Assembly: GCA_018700255.1 (NCBI GenBank)
Contig: JABISU010000302.1
Span: 1 to 8,692 of the forward strand
Direction of reading: 5' to 3'
Length of the DNA stretch: 8,692 bases
Origin: Flavobacteriales bacterium
Lineage (GTDB): Bacteria; Bacteroidota; Bacteroidia; Flavobacteriales; UA16
The first letter of the stretch is position 1; each line of letters starts with the position of its first letter. This document shows, piece after piece, positions 1-7,832 of this stretch. Position numbers and translations under genes: made by a program. Below the pieces are notes generated by a model, which saw only the letters and a list, made by a program, of their open reading frames with translations, ran no database searches and was not told the DNA's origin.

Positions 1-191
1 AGGGGTACTACAACTTCATTTATCTCGTTAAAGACGCTAACGCACAAGAAAGCGAAATTGGAATGACGGAAGACATAGAAGGCAACCACTTTGCAACAGA
101 CAACCTATACACTGTTTTTGTATACTACGCGGACTTTGAAGGTTACGATAGAGTTGTCGGATTTGCACAGTGGAATAACAATCCTCATTAA
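1..191 (+). CDS. C-terminal end of an unidentified protein (5' partial)
   Basis: An open frame enters from the left edge, with its first full codon at position 3, and ends at a TAA at 189-191. It encodes 62 visible residues. The segment is rich in aromatic and acidic residues (several Tyr and Phe, and a C-terminal stretch with a Trp followed by three Asn), and I recognise no family in it. I treat it as real coding sequence because the frame is open from the edge and its stop lies 2 bp before the next gene's ATG, which is typical operon packing. Tyr/Phe-rich alternation such as TVFVYYADF could be beta strands, but that is weak inference. There is no transmembrane segment in the visible part. 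The true start and function lie outside the window. Confidence 0.6.
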   Translation, partial: GYYNFIYLVKDANAQESEIGMTEDIEGNHFATDNLYTVFVYYADFEGYDRVVGFAQWNNNPH

Positions 192-193
192 TC

Positions 194-919
194 ATGAAAA
201 AACCATATACAGTTTTTATCACAGGAGCTTCAGAAGGAATTGGAGCTAGTATTGCCAAGACTTTATGTAGTCATGGTCTCAATGTTTTTGCTTTTGCTAG
301 AAGAGAGCCCAAACTACATGATTTAAAAACATCATGCTCAAATATGAGTGGAAACTTGGATTTTTTTGCTGGTGACGTTACCTCTAACGATGACTTACAA
401 AAAGCCAGCAATTTATGCTTATCTAGATTTGGCAATCTAGATATATTAATACCTAACGCAGGGATAGGGTTTTTCAACCCACTTCATAAGGGAAGTATAA
501 AAGAATGGGAGTTAATGGTAGATGTAAATGTGACAGGCGTGCTGAGAACGATCCACGCTACCCTTCCTCACCTTGTAAAATCAGAGGGACACATAATAAA
601 TATAGGGTCGGTGGCCGCACGCAACATATTCCCTAATAGCGGTGTTTACTGTGCTACAAAACATGCAGTTTTGGCCATCAGCGAATCCTTAAAAATAGAG
701 TTTGCAGATCGCTTGGCAATAACTACTATAAATCCTGGGTCAGTAGACACCGCATTTATAGAAAACACGAACAACGAAGAACTTAAAGCAAAGTACAAAC
801 CAACTTTCGCCTCGGGCATGAACCCTGAATTTATTGCAAAAGCCGTATTACAAGCAATAGAAGCAAATGGAAGTGGCATTTATAGTGAGATAACTCTAAG
901 ACCTGACCGCAGAAAATAG
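194..919 (+). CDS. Short-chain dehydrogenase/reductase (SDR), classical type, probably NADP(H)-dependent
   Basis: This 241-residue protein has every hallmark of a classical SDR oxidoreductase, a cytosolic Rossmann-fold enzyme that interconverts carbonyl and hydroxyl groups. The glycine-rich cofactor loop TGASEGIG is at residues 10-17. Arg36-Arg37 follow the second beta strand, which favours NADP(H) over NAD(H). Asp61-Val62 contacts the adenine, NAG is at 88-90, and the structural Asn is at 112. The catalytic triad is Ser139, Tyr152 and Lys156 (YCATK), and the PG motif is at 181-182 followed by a Thr at 186. The length is normal for the family. The ATG at 194 is right because the cofactor loop sits at the usual distance from it; the upstream gene ends 2 bp earlier, so the two are probably cotranscribed. 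The substrate cannot be named: SDRs with this pattern act on many small carbonyls and hydroxy acids. It appears intact. Confidence 0.93.
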   Translation: MKKPYTVFITGASEGIGASIAKTLCSHGLNVFAFARREPKLHDLKTSCSNMSGNLDFFAGDVTSNDDLQKASNLCLSRFGNLDILIPNAGIGFFNPLHKGSIKEWELMVDVNVTGVLRTIHATLPHLVKSEGHIINIGSVAARNIFPNSGVYCATKHAVLAISESLKIEFADRLAITTINPGSVDTAFIENTNNEELKAKYKPTFASGMNPEFIAKAVLQAIEANGSGIYSEITLRPDRRK

Positions 920-922
920 CCG

Positions 923-930
923 TACTTTTG
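923..930 (+). promoter_or_regulatory. Candidate Bacteroidota sigma-70-type promoter, -7 element, for prfC
   Basis: TACTTTTG at 923-930 exactly matches the Bacteroidota -7 consensus TAnnTTTG and is followed by CA, as is often seen. It lies in the 39-bp gap between the SDR gene and prfC, 28 bp before the prfC ATG. Transcription would begin near 936-938, giving a leader of about 20 nt. The -33 element is poor: the only TTG-like triplet at a suitable distance is CTG at 903-905, inside the SDR gene. This is a sequence match only. Confidence 0.5.
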
Positions 931-958
931 CACTGCTATTTGCACTTGAAACACCCAT

Positions 959-2554
959 ATGCCCACTATAAAAGACGAAATCTCTAAGAGGCGAACATTC
1001 GCCATTATTTCTCACCCTGACGCGGGAAAGACTACTTTGACCGAGAAATTTCTTCTTTTCGGGGGGGCTATTAAGACTGCGGGAGCTGTGAAAAACAATA
1101 AAATCACAAAGACAGCTGCATCTGACTTTATGGAAATAGAAAGACAGAGGGGGATTTCTGTAGCCACGTCTGTAATGGCGTTCCACTACAAGGATATGCT
1201 CATAAACCTACTTGACACGCCTGGTCACAGAGATTTTGCTGAGGACACTTATAGGACTCTCACGGCGGTCGATAGTGTTATCCTAGTGATAGACTGTGTT
1301 AAGGGCGTGGAAGCCCAAACTGAGCGACTTATGGAAGTTTGCCGCATGCGCAAAACCCCTGTTATAGTTTTCGTAAACAAGATGGACCTTGAGGGACAAG
1401 ATCCTTTTGATCTGCTTGATGAATTGGAGGAAAAACTTGGCATACAAGTCAGGCCGCTAAGTTGGCCTATCAGCGGAGGAGCAACATTCCAAGGGGTTTA
1501 CAACCTATATGACCACAATGTAAGATTATTCCAGGCTGATAAGACTAAGATGGCTGAAGAGGTTTTTGCGATTAAAGACCTTGCTGACGAAACACTCGAT
1601 ACACTTGTGGGAGAGCATGCAGACCAACTCCGAGAGGACGTCGAACTCATAGATGGAGTATATGACGAGTGGAATCCGCAACCCTATTTAGACGCAGATG
1701 TAGCACCTGTATTTTTCGGTAGTGCGGTAAATAATTTCGGGATACAGGAGATGTTAGATACATTCATAAAAATCGCACCTGATCCGAGCCCTATTGAAAC
1801 CAGCACAAGGACAGTACACCCTGAAGAAGAGAAACTTACAGGCTTTGTCTTCAAGATACACGCGAACATAGACCCCAAGCACAGAGACAGGATTGCATTC
1901 ATGAGAATATGCTCTGGGAAGTTCCAGCGAAACACCTTTTACAAACACACTAGGCTAGGGAAAAAACTCAAATTTGCTAACCCCGTAACCTTCCTCGCAA
2001 AGGATAAAAGCCTGGTTGAAGAAGCTTGGCCCGGGGATGTTGTAGGTCTATACGACACTGGGAACTTTAAGATTGGCGACACTCTCACTGAAGGCGAGGA
2101 TTTACAATTCCGAGGCATCCCAAGCTTTAGCCCTGAGATCTTTAAGGAGCTCGTGAATAAGGACCCTATGAAGAGCAAGCAGTTAGAAAAAGGCATTAAA
2201 CAGCTCACAGACGAGGGTGTAGCCCAACTCTTTATTCGCGAAGCTGGAAAAAGGAAAATCGTTGGAACGGTAGGTGAGCTTCAATTCGAGGTTATTCAAT
2301 ACAGATTAGAACACGAGTATGGAGCCAAATGCGAATTCCAACCTAAACCTTATCACAAGGCGTGTTGGTTGGTTTCGGAAAACGAAGAAAGCCTAGGAGA
2401 GTTCAGACGTATAAAGTCTAACGACATAGTCCGTGACAAAGACGACAACGAAGTTTACCTAGCCCCTTCTCCTTTCCTATTGCAGATGGAAATGAATAAC
2501 TTTCCGGAAATAACCTTCCACGTTACCAGTGAGTTTAAAACGGAACAGGTTTAA
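959..2554 (+). CDS. prfC: Peptide chain release factor 3 (RF3), translational GTPase
   Basis: RF3 is a cytosolic GTPase that acts on the ribosome after peptide release to recycle RF1 and RF2. The 531 residues match the family's usual length (529 in E. coli). The G motifs are all present: G1 SHPDAGKT at 18-25, the RF3-type switch I with [13 protein letters not shown] at 55-67, G3 DTPGH at 86-90, G4 NKMD at 140-143 and G5 SA at 255-256. The switch I sequence and the SHPDAGKTT loop separate RF3 from EF-G and from other GTPases. A beta-barrel domain II follows at roughly 290-385, including [17 protein letters not shown], and the RF3-specific domain III fills the rest. The ATG at 959 places [10 protein letters not shown] at the same position as in known RF3. 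It is the first gene of a tight block; the next gene begins 12 bp after its stop. Confidence 0.97.
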   Translation: MPTIKDEISKRRTFAIISHPDAGKTTLTEKFLLFGGAIKTAGAVKNNKITKTAASDFMEIERQRGISVATSVMAFHYKDMLINLLDTPGHRDFAEDTYRTLTAVDSVILVIDCVKGVEAQTERLMEVCRMRKTPVIVFVNKMDLEGQDPFDLLDELEEKLGIQVRPLSWPISGGATFQGVYNLYDHNVRLFQADKTKMAEEVFAIKDLADETLDTLVGEHADQLREDVELIDGVYDEWNPQPYLDADVAPVFFGSAVNNFGIQEMLDTFIKIAPDPSPIETSTRTVHPEEEKLTGFVFKIHANIDPKHRDRIAFMRICSGKFQRNTFYKHTRLGKKLKFANPVTFLAKDKSLVEEAWPGDVVGLYDTGNFKIGDTLTEGEDLQFRGIPSFSPEIFKELVNKDPMKSKQLEKGIKQLTDEGVAQLFIREAGKRKIVGTVGELQFEVIQYRLEHEYGAKCEFQPKPYHKACWLVSENEESLGEFRRIKSNDIVRDKDDNEVYLAPSPFLLQMEMNNFPEITFHVTSEFKTEQV

Positions 2555-2566
2555 ATTAAACACATT

Positions 2567-3220
2567 ATGACCATCAAGCAAAAGGCTACATTTTTCATTA
2601 CTTTAAGTTTTTTTCTGCTAGGACTTAACCTTACAGCCCAAACTGACACTACCGCCGTCAGCCAAGAAGTCGTACAAGTTAGCGGCCTCGTAGTAACGGG
2701 CGACTCACTAATGCCACTTCCTTTTGTGACAGTGTTTCGCATAAGAGACTCAAGGGGAACGATGACGGACGCTGGAGGTTTTTTCTCAATCCCAGTTCTT
2801 GAGGGTGACACTCTTCGATTTTCAAGCACTGGATATATACCTAGAGATGTAATCATCCCCAACGGAGGCAATAAAAACAGAATCAGCCTAGTTCAACCTA
2901 TGGGCCGAGACACCGTAATGGTGAACGAAGCATATATCTACCCTTGGCCTTCAAGAGAGACCTTTAAAAGAGAGTTTATGGCTCTAGGTCTTGATGAAAA
3001 CACCTTCAACATAGGCCAACAAGCTATCGACCCTTTCGATATCTACGATAGACTGATAGACGTGGGGCTTGACGGACAAGCGTCGTCATCAGCCGAGTTA
3101 AGACAGATGTCCTTAGAGTACGCAACTGCAGGGTCTATACCTACCACTAACCTACTCAATCCTGTAGCTTGGGCTCAATTCCTTCGGGCTTTGAAAAATG
3201 GCGATCTAGGGAAAGACTGA
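2567..3220 (+). CDS. Exported protein with a carboxypeptidase-like regulatory (CarboxypepD_reg-like) domain
   Basis: This 217-residue protein starts with a signal peptide (Lys at 4 and 6, hydrophobic core about 8-23, likely cleavage after Ala24 in TAQT). Residues about 36-110 form a beta-sandwich of the carboxypeptidase regulatory-like type: VSGLVV, then PLPFVTV, then TDAGGFFSI and LRFSSTGYIPRDV, in the order usual for this family. The C-terminal half has no transmembrane segment and no beta-barrel; it contains YPWPSRETFKREF at 125-137 and looks mostly helical. I have seen this kind of Pro-Trp-Pro tail on Bacteroidota proteins of unassigned role, but I cannot name a function. It lacks a lipobox Cys and a sorting domain, so a soluble periplasmic location is most likely. 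It lies 12 bp after prfC and 6 bp before the receptor gene, whose own N-terminus has the same type of domain, so a joint role in the envelope is plausible. Confidence 0.85.
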   Translation: MTIKQKATFFITLSFFLLGLNLTAQTDTTAVSQEVVQVSGLVVTGDSLMPLPFVTVFRIRDSRGTMTDAGGFFSIPVLEGDTLRFSSTGYIPRDVIIPNGGNKNRISLVQPMGRDTVMVNEAYIYPWPSRETFKREFMALGLDENTFNIGQQAIDPFDIYDRLIDVGLDGQASSSAELRQMSLEYATAGSIPTTNLLNPVAWAQFLRALKNGDLGKD

Positions 3221-3226
3221 TTTTTG

Positions 3227-5800
3227 ATGAAAGTGCTTAAGAACATATTATTTATTTCGAGCACTTTATTTTGCTGGGCTGGAGTTTCAAACACATTATT
3301 TTCTCAAGAAAACACTACTGAATACGTCGTAACTGGGCACATCCGAGGAAGCGAGGGAGAGCACCTACCTGGAGCGTCTTTAGTAGCCCTGCAAAATTCT
3401 AGGCTCGGAGTATCTACTGATGATCTCGGGTTTTACAGGCTTACCCTGCCCTCATCCGGACCTTGGACATTAAGATGCTCCATGACCGGATACACTTTAA
3501 AGGAAATTAAGCTTGATTTCGGAAATAAAACAACACTCAACCTTCAGATTACGCTTGAAAGCACGGTACACGTGGGTGTAGCGGAAGTCTCGGAACAAGG
3601 AAGAGAAAACGTTTCTATTAAGCGAATAGACCCAAGGATTGCAAATCGCATCCCTTCACCTCGAGGAACTGTGGAAGACGCTCTTCTGCAAGCACCTGTT
3701 AACTTTACTTCTGAGCTTTCGAGTGCGTATAATGTTCGGGGAGGAAGCTTCGACGAGAACTTAGTTTACGTAAACGACATTGAAGTATATAGGCCGTTTC
3801 TTGTTAGAAATGGACAACAAGAAGGACTAAGCTTCCCTAACCCTGATATGGTGCATAGGATACGATTCAGTGCCGGTGGATTCGAAAGTAAATATGGCGA
3901 TAAGCTTAGTTCAGCACTTGACATACACTATCGCAAACCCACTAAGCGAAGAACTCAGGTTACAGCAAGCTTGCTGGGTGGGCAAATACAACACGACGGT
4001 TTGACCTCTAATGGGAAAATTCGTATAAATTCAGGCTTTAGATATAGAAACAACTCATATATCCTGGGAACCCTTGACGAGACTGGCGAATACAACCCCA
4101 CTTACCTAGACGCTCAGACATACATAACCTGGGATCCTGACGGGTATGGACCTTGGGAAATTCAGATACTGGGCATCTATGGACAAAACGATTTTCAATT
4201 TATTCCACAAACGCGCGAAACAGATATCGGGACTATTAATGACGCTATTCGTTTGAAAATTTACTTTGACGGAAAGGAAGAGACTTCATACCAAACAGGC
4301 TTCGGAGCTCTGGCTTTCGAGCGTGTTACAGAGAGTTCAAGACTGAGATGGATAAACTCCATTTTCAGGACTGTGGAGCGCGAATCATTTGATATCTTAG
4401 GTGCATACTGGTTAGATCAATTGGAACTTGATCCTGGGTCGGATGAGTTTGGAGAGTCCGCTAACAATCTCGGTGTGGGTGGGTTTTTAAACCATGCGCG
4501 TAATCAACTTGATGCAACTGTAGTATCCTCTGCACTAAAGGGTTCTATAGACTTGAGTAAAGGAACACATTATATTGAGTGGGGTACAAAAGTGTCTGCT
4601 GAAATAATTAATGACGATCTTTCTGAGTGGTCATTTGTAGACAGTTCTGGCTACATATCTCCTCACCCTCAAGACAACGTGGGATACTTAAATGAAGACG
4701 AGAGACCATTTCAGCCACTCACTTTCGACAACGTAATTCGAGCAACTAACCATGTGACTTCACATAGGGTTACTGGATACATACAAGATACTTGGTCTGT
4801 CGATCTCGAAAAAGGAACTATAAATTCTAATTTGGGAGCCCGCTTCCACTTCTGGAATTTACGCACCTCTGACACTCCTACAGATACCTCTCGCAACCAC
4901 CTTGTTGGTGGTCCAAGGGCTCACGTTAGCTATACGTCTAATAATAACCCCCTTACTATTTGGTCTTTAGCTGGAGGATATTACTGGCAGCCTCCGTTCT
5001 ACAGGGAGATGAGAGCTGTGGACGGATCCCTCAACCCTGACATCCTTCCACAAAAAGCCATACACGCCGTGGCGGGAGTCGACCACCTTTTCGAGTTGTA
5101 CACGCGTACATTTAAATTTGTGGGAGAATTGTATTACAAGGATTTAGACCAAATCATACCCTACGAAGTCGAGAATGTACGCCAGAGATATTACGCAGTA
5201 AATAACTCTAGCGGGTACGCCACTGGTTTAGACCTCATGCTTAACGGAGAGTTTATTGACGGCATTGAGAGCTGGATGCGAATTAGCGCTTTGAAAACAG
5301 AGGAGGATATTGCGGACGATTTCTACATCGAGCTCTACAACGATGAAGGCATCAGAATAATCCCTGGCTACACTTGGAATGACGTAGCAGTGGATACAGT
5401 CCGTATCGAACCTGGATTTATTGCCAGGCCAAGCGACCAAAGAGTCTCAGTAAGCCTACTCTTCCAAGACGAGATGCCTAAGAACCCAGATTATAAAGTA
5501 CTTCTGAGCTTATTTTTCGGATCAGGCCTGCCCTATGGCCCACCCACCATGAATCGATATGAAGACGTTCTGAGAACTCCCGCATACAGGAGAGTTGATT
5601 TAGGTTTCTCGAAAGAACTACTTACATCTGATAAACACCTCGATAAAAATGGTTATATTTCCATTGAAATATTTAATATTCTGGGAATTAACAACACTAT
5701 TAACCACACATGGATAGAGGATGTCAATGGCAGGCAATACGCTATTCCAAACTTCCTTACTGGCAGAAGACTTAATCTAAAGCTTCATTTAGAGTTTTAA
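3227..5800 (+). CDS. TonB-dependent outer-membrane receptor with N-terminal carboxypeptidase-like domain
   Basis: The product is an outer-membrane active transporter driven by TonB/ExbB/ExbD. I chose the ATG at 3227 (857 residues); an in-frame TTG at 3224 adds one Met and is less likely. A signal peptide covers about 1-26. A carboxypeptidase-like regulatory domain follows at about 33-112, with VTGHIRG, PGASL, TDDLGFYRL and CSMTGY. The plug domain, about 118-235, includes YNVRGGSFDENLVYVNDIEV starting at 168 and the family signature FESKYGDKLSSALDI from 219. The remainder is a long series of amphipathic strands forming the 22-strand barrel, ending in Phe857 as expected for barrel-assembly recognition. 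It is shorter than typical SusC proteins (about 1000 residues), and no SusD gene is next to it, so glycan import by the classic Sus route is not indicated. No clear TonB box was seen. The substrate is unknown; siderophore, peptide, glycan or cofactor are all possible. The next gene starts 3 bp later. Confidence 0.93.
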   Translation: MKVLKNILFISSTLFCWAGVSNTLFSQENTTEYVVTGHIRGSEGEHLPGASLVALQNSRLGVSTDDLGFYRLTLPSSGPWTLRCSMTGYTLKEIKLDFGNKTTLNLQITLESTVHVGVAEVSEQGRENVSIKRIDPRIANRIPSPRGTVEDALLQAPVNFTSELSSAYNVRGGSFDENLVYVNDIEVYRPFLVRNGQQEGLSFPNPDMVHRIRFSAGGFESKYGDKLSSALDIHYRKPTKRRTQVTASLLGGQIQHDGLTSNGKIRINSGFRYRNNSYILGTLDETGEYNPTYLDAQTYITWDPDGYGPWEIQILGIYGQNDFQFIPQTRETDIGTINDAIRLKIYFDGKEETSYQTGFGALAFERVTESSRLRWINSIFRTVERESFDILGAYWLDQLELDPGSDEFGESANNLGVGGFLNHARNQLDATVVSSALKGSIDLSKGTHYIEWGTKVSAEIINDDLSEWSFVDSSGYISPHPQDNVGYLNEDERPFQPLTFDNVIRATNHVTSHRVTGYIQDTWSVDLEKGTINSNLGARFHFWNLRTSDTPTDTSRNHLVGGPRAHVSYTSNNNPLTIWSLAGGYYWQPPFYREMRAVDGSLNPDILPQKAIHAVAGVDHLFELYTRTFKFVGELYYKDLDQIIPYEVENVRQRYYAVNNSSGYATGLDLMLNGEFIDGIESWMRISALKTEEDIADDFYIELYNDEGIRIIPGYTWNDVAVDTVRIEPGFIARPSDQRVSVSLLFQDEMPKNPDYKVLLSLFFGSGLPYGPPTMNRYEDVLRTPAYRRVDLGFSKELLTSDKHLDKNGYISIEIFNILGINNTINHTWIEDVNGRQYAIPNFLTGRRLNLKLHLEF

Positions 5801-5803
5801 AAT

Positions 5804-7828
5804 ATGAGAGTTTCAGCATATATATGTTTTCTAAGCACCCTATTTGCTTTGACTTTTATTTCTGAAGCGAAAGCTCAGGAACAGTATACTTTACAGGGTG
5901 ATGCAATCGCTACAGGAAGCAATTGCTATCAACTTACAGATGCACTACCCAATGAAATAGGTGCTGTCTGGTATGAAGAAACTATAAATCTAGAACAGCC
6001 TTTTCATATTCAGTTTAAAATGAATTTCGGGACCAACAGTGGAGCTGGGGGTAGCTCTAATCCAGGAGCTGACGGGATGATGTTCGTGATGCAAACCGAT
6101 GGTCCCACGGCGCTAGGGCTTCCAGGAGAAGGACTTGGCTTTGCTGGATTTTCCCCGAGTTTAGGAATCGAGTTTGACACCTATTGGAATCAGAATATGG
6201 GAGACATAGTAGCTGACCACATAGGCATTATGACAAACGGAAGCGTAAATCACAACCTAGCGACTTCACTTGCTGGGCCGGTGACAGCTACTTCTGAAAG
6301 CACGGATATTGAGAATGGGGAGGATTATGCTGTAGAGATCGTTTGGGATCCTGAAGAGCAATACATAGAGGTGTACTTTGATTGCGAATTTCGCCTTTCT
6401 ACCAACGTGGATTTAATAAACGACATCTTCGAAGGAAGCACGATAGTGACCTGGGGATTCACAGCGGCTACAGGTGGGGCAGACAACGTGCATACTGTTT
6501 GCTTGTATGAAAATGCAACTCCTTCAGGAGATGTGGTGCTCTGTCTAGGACAAACCACACAGCTTATCGCCCCCGGCGACCTTAGCCAGTCATTTATTTG
6601 GGAACCTGCCGATTTTCTAAGCGACCCCAATATTTACAACCCCACCGCATCACCCATATCCACACAAGTATATACAGTCACTTACACGGATTTTTGTGGC
6701 GACATACAAACTTCGAGTGTAGAAGTTTTTGTAGAACCCTTAGAAGTGGAAATTTCAGCTAATTACGACACCATAAACTGTATTAACACATCTTCAACTT
6801 TGCTCGCCAGCTCCAATTTCCCTAGCGGAGTCAGCTTCTTCTGGGAGGTCGTAGATGAAGGGAACATCGTAAGCTCCATCGATTGGGGAGCCGTTGTAAA
6901 CGAAGCTGGCACTTATCAAGTTAACGCCTCATTTGATGACGGGGCATGCACTACCGAAGATACCTACACCATAGAAATCGACACCATCCCCTTTAACGCC
7001 GATGCCGGTCCTGATGGAGTAATCAACTGCTACGAACCCTATTTGGTTCTTCTCGGAGGAAGTGACGGTGAGAATGCTGAGTATATTTGGACTACGTCTG
7101 AGAACGGAGAATTCTTCGGAAACAGCAATATCGCTCAACCGACAGCTATCGCAGGAGGCATCTACGAATTAACTGTAACAAATCCCATCAACGGATGCAT
7201 CTCCTCAGACGACATGTTGTTATTGGCCGACTTTACCGAACCAGAAATATTACTAGGAGAGCCCAACGGAGTTATCAACTGTGATAATCTGTCCGTCAGT
7301 ATATTAGGTACTGAGATTTATCCCGATGGGTATACTAGCATCGTAGAGTGGTCATGGTCTGAAGGAGAAGGCGCTCTACTCAATCCAACATCCTACCAAC
7401 CCACGGCTCTTCTCCCTGGCGACTACCTCCTTACTGTCACCTTCCTTGAAACCGGATGTTCTACTGTGGCTAACTCTGTTGTTACTGTCGAAGAGGATGA
7501 AAGCTCCTTCATAGACATCTCCAGCCTTACAGTTCCTAATGTCCTAACTCCAGGGTCAAGCAATGGGTTCAACGACTACCTCACGCCCTTCCTCAAAGAT
7601 CTTCCAGAGGTAAGCGCCCTGTCTATTTTAGACGTCTACAACCTTAAAATTTTTAATCGTTGGGGAATTCTAGTGTTTCAAAATAACGGCCTGCCTTTAG
7701 CTTGGGATGGAAGGGCTAACGGCTCGCTTTTAAGCCCTGGCTCATACATTATTATGATTGATTACATGTATTTATGTGATGAAGTCCAAACTGGATCTCA
7801 CGTCGGCCCACTTGAAATCATCCACTAA
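5804..7828 (+). CDS. Secreted L-type lectin with Ig-like repeats and type B T9SS sorting domain
   Basis: This 674-residue surface or secreted protein has a signal peptide (1-24, AKA before Gln25) and a legume-type (L-type) lectin domain at about 28-235. The lectin has ADGMMFVMQ at 89-97 and GIEFDTYWN at 121-129. Glu123, Asp125, Tyr127, Asn129, Asp134 and His139 match the metal-site residues 8, 10, 12, 14, 19 and 24 of concanavalin A with identical spacing, so calcium- and transition-metal-dependent sugar binding is expected. Four Ig/PKD-like repeats follow, each with a Cys near its start and end: 247/298, 326/382, 409/465 and 493/552. The C-terminus, about 575-674, is a gliding-motility-associated (CHU_C, type B) sorting domain: VPNVLTPG at 577-584, IFNRWG at 616-621 and WDG at 634-636. 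It should therefore pass the outer membrane through the type IX system. It starts 3 bp after the receptor gene and ends 14 bp from convergent ligA. The sugar ligand is unknown. Confidence 0.92.
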   Translation: MRVSAYICFLSTLFALTFISEAKAQEQYTLQGDAIATGSNCYQLTDALPNEIGAVWYEETINLEQPFHIQFKMNFGTNSGAGGSSNPGADGMMFVMQTDGPTALGLPGEGLGFAGFSPSLGIEFDTYWNQNMGDIVADHIGIMTNGSVNHNLATSLAGPVTATSESTDIENGEDYAVEIVWDPEEQYIEVYFDCEFRLSTNVDLINDIFEGSTIVTWGFTAATGGADNVHTVCLYENATPSGDVVLCLGQTTQLIAPGDLSQSFIWEPADFLSDPNIYNPTASPISTQVYTVTYTDFCGDIQTSSVEVFVEPLEVEISANYDTINCINTSSTLLASSNFPSGVSFFWEVVDEGNIVSSIDWGAVVNEAGTYQVNASFDDGACTTEDTYTIEIDTIPFNADAGPDGVINCYEPYLVLLGGSDGENAEYIWTTSENGEFFGNSNIAQPTAIAGGIYELTVTNPINGCISSDDMLLLADFTEPEILLGEPNGVINCDNLSVSILGTEIYPDGYTSIVEWSWSEGEGALLNPTSYQPTALLPGDYLLTVTFLETGCSTVANSVVTVEEDESSFIDISSLTVPNVLTPGSSNGFNDYLTPFLKDLPEVSALSILDVYNLKIFNRWGILVFQNNGLPLAWDGRANGSLLSPGSYIIMIDYMYLCDEVQTGSHVGPLEIIH

Positions 7829-7832
7829 CCTC

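Noticed and set aside
194..919. SDR gene as a recent horizontal acquisition
   Set aside because: It looks somewhat more A/T-rich by eye than prfC, but I see no mobile-element remnant, repeat or disruption, and the difference is too slight to judge without counting.
896..1186. Minus-strand open frame of 96 codons overlapping the SDR end and prfC start
   Set aside because: It lies opposite the strongly conserved GTPase motifs of RF3, has no recognisable domain, and its composition looks like a shadow of the real gene.
2549..2561. Short palindrome GTTTAA-A-TTAAAC around the prfC stop
   Set aside because: A 1-nt spacer cannot make an RNA hairpin, and a 6-bp A/T-rich palindrome is expected by chance; there is no adjacent operator-like repeat.
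3224..3226. TTG as the start of the TonB receptor gene
   Set aside because: The next codon is an ATG with an equally good signal peptide, and ATG is far more usual; choosing TTG adds only one residue.
2567..5800. SusC/SusD-type polysaccharide utilisation locus
   Set aside because: The receptor is shorter than SusC, no SusD-like lipoprotein is present, and there is no glycoside hydrolase in the window.
6325..6630. Minus-strand open frame of 101 codons inside the lectin gene
   Set aside because: It is antisense to the conserved end of the lectin domain and the first Ig-like repeat; it has no signal peptide, motif or leader of its own.
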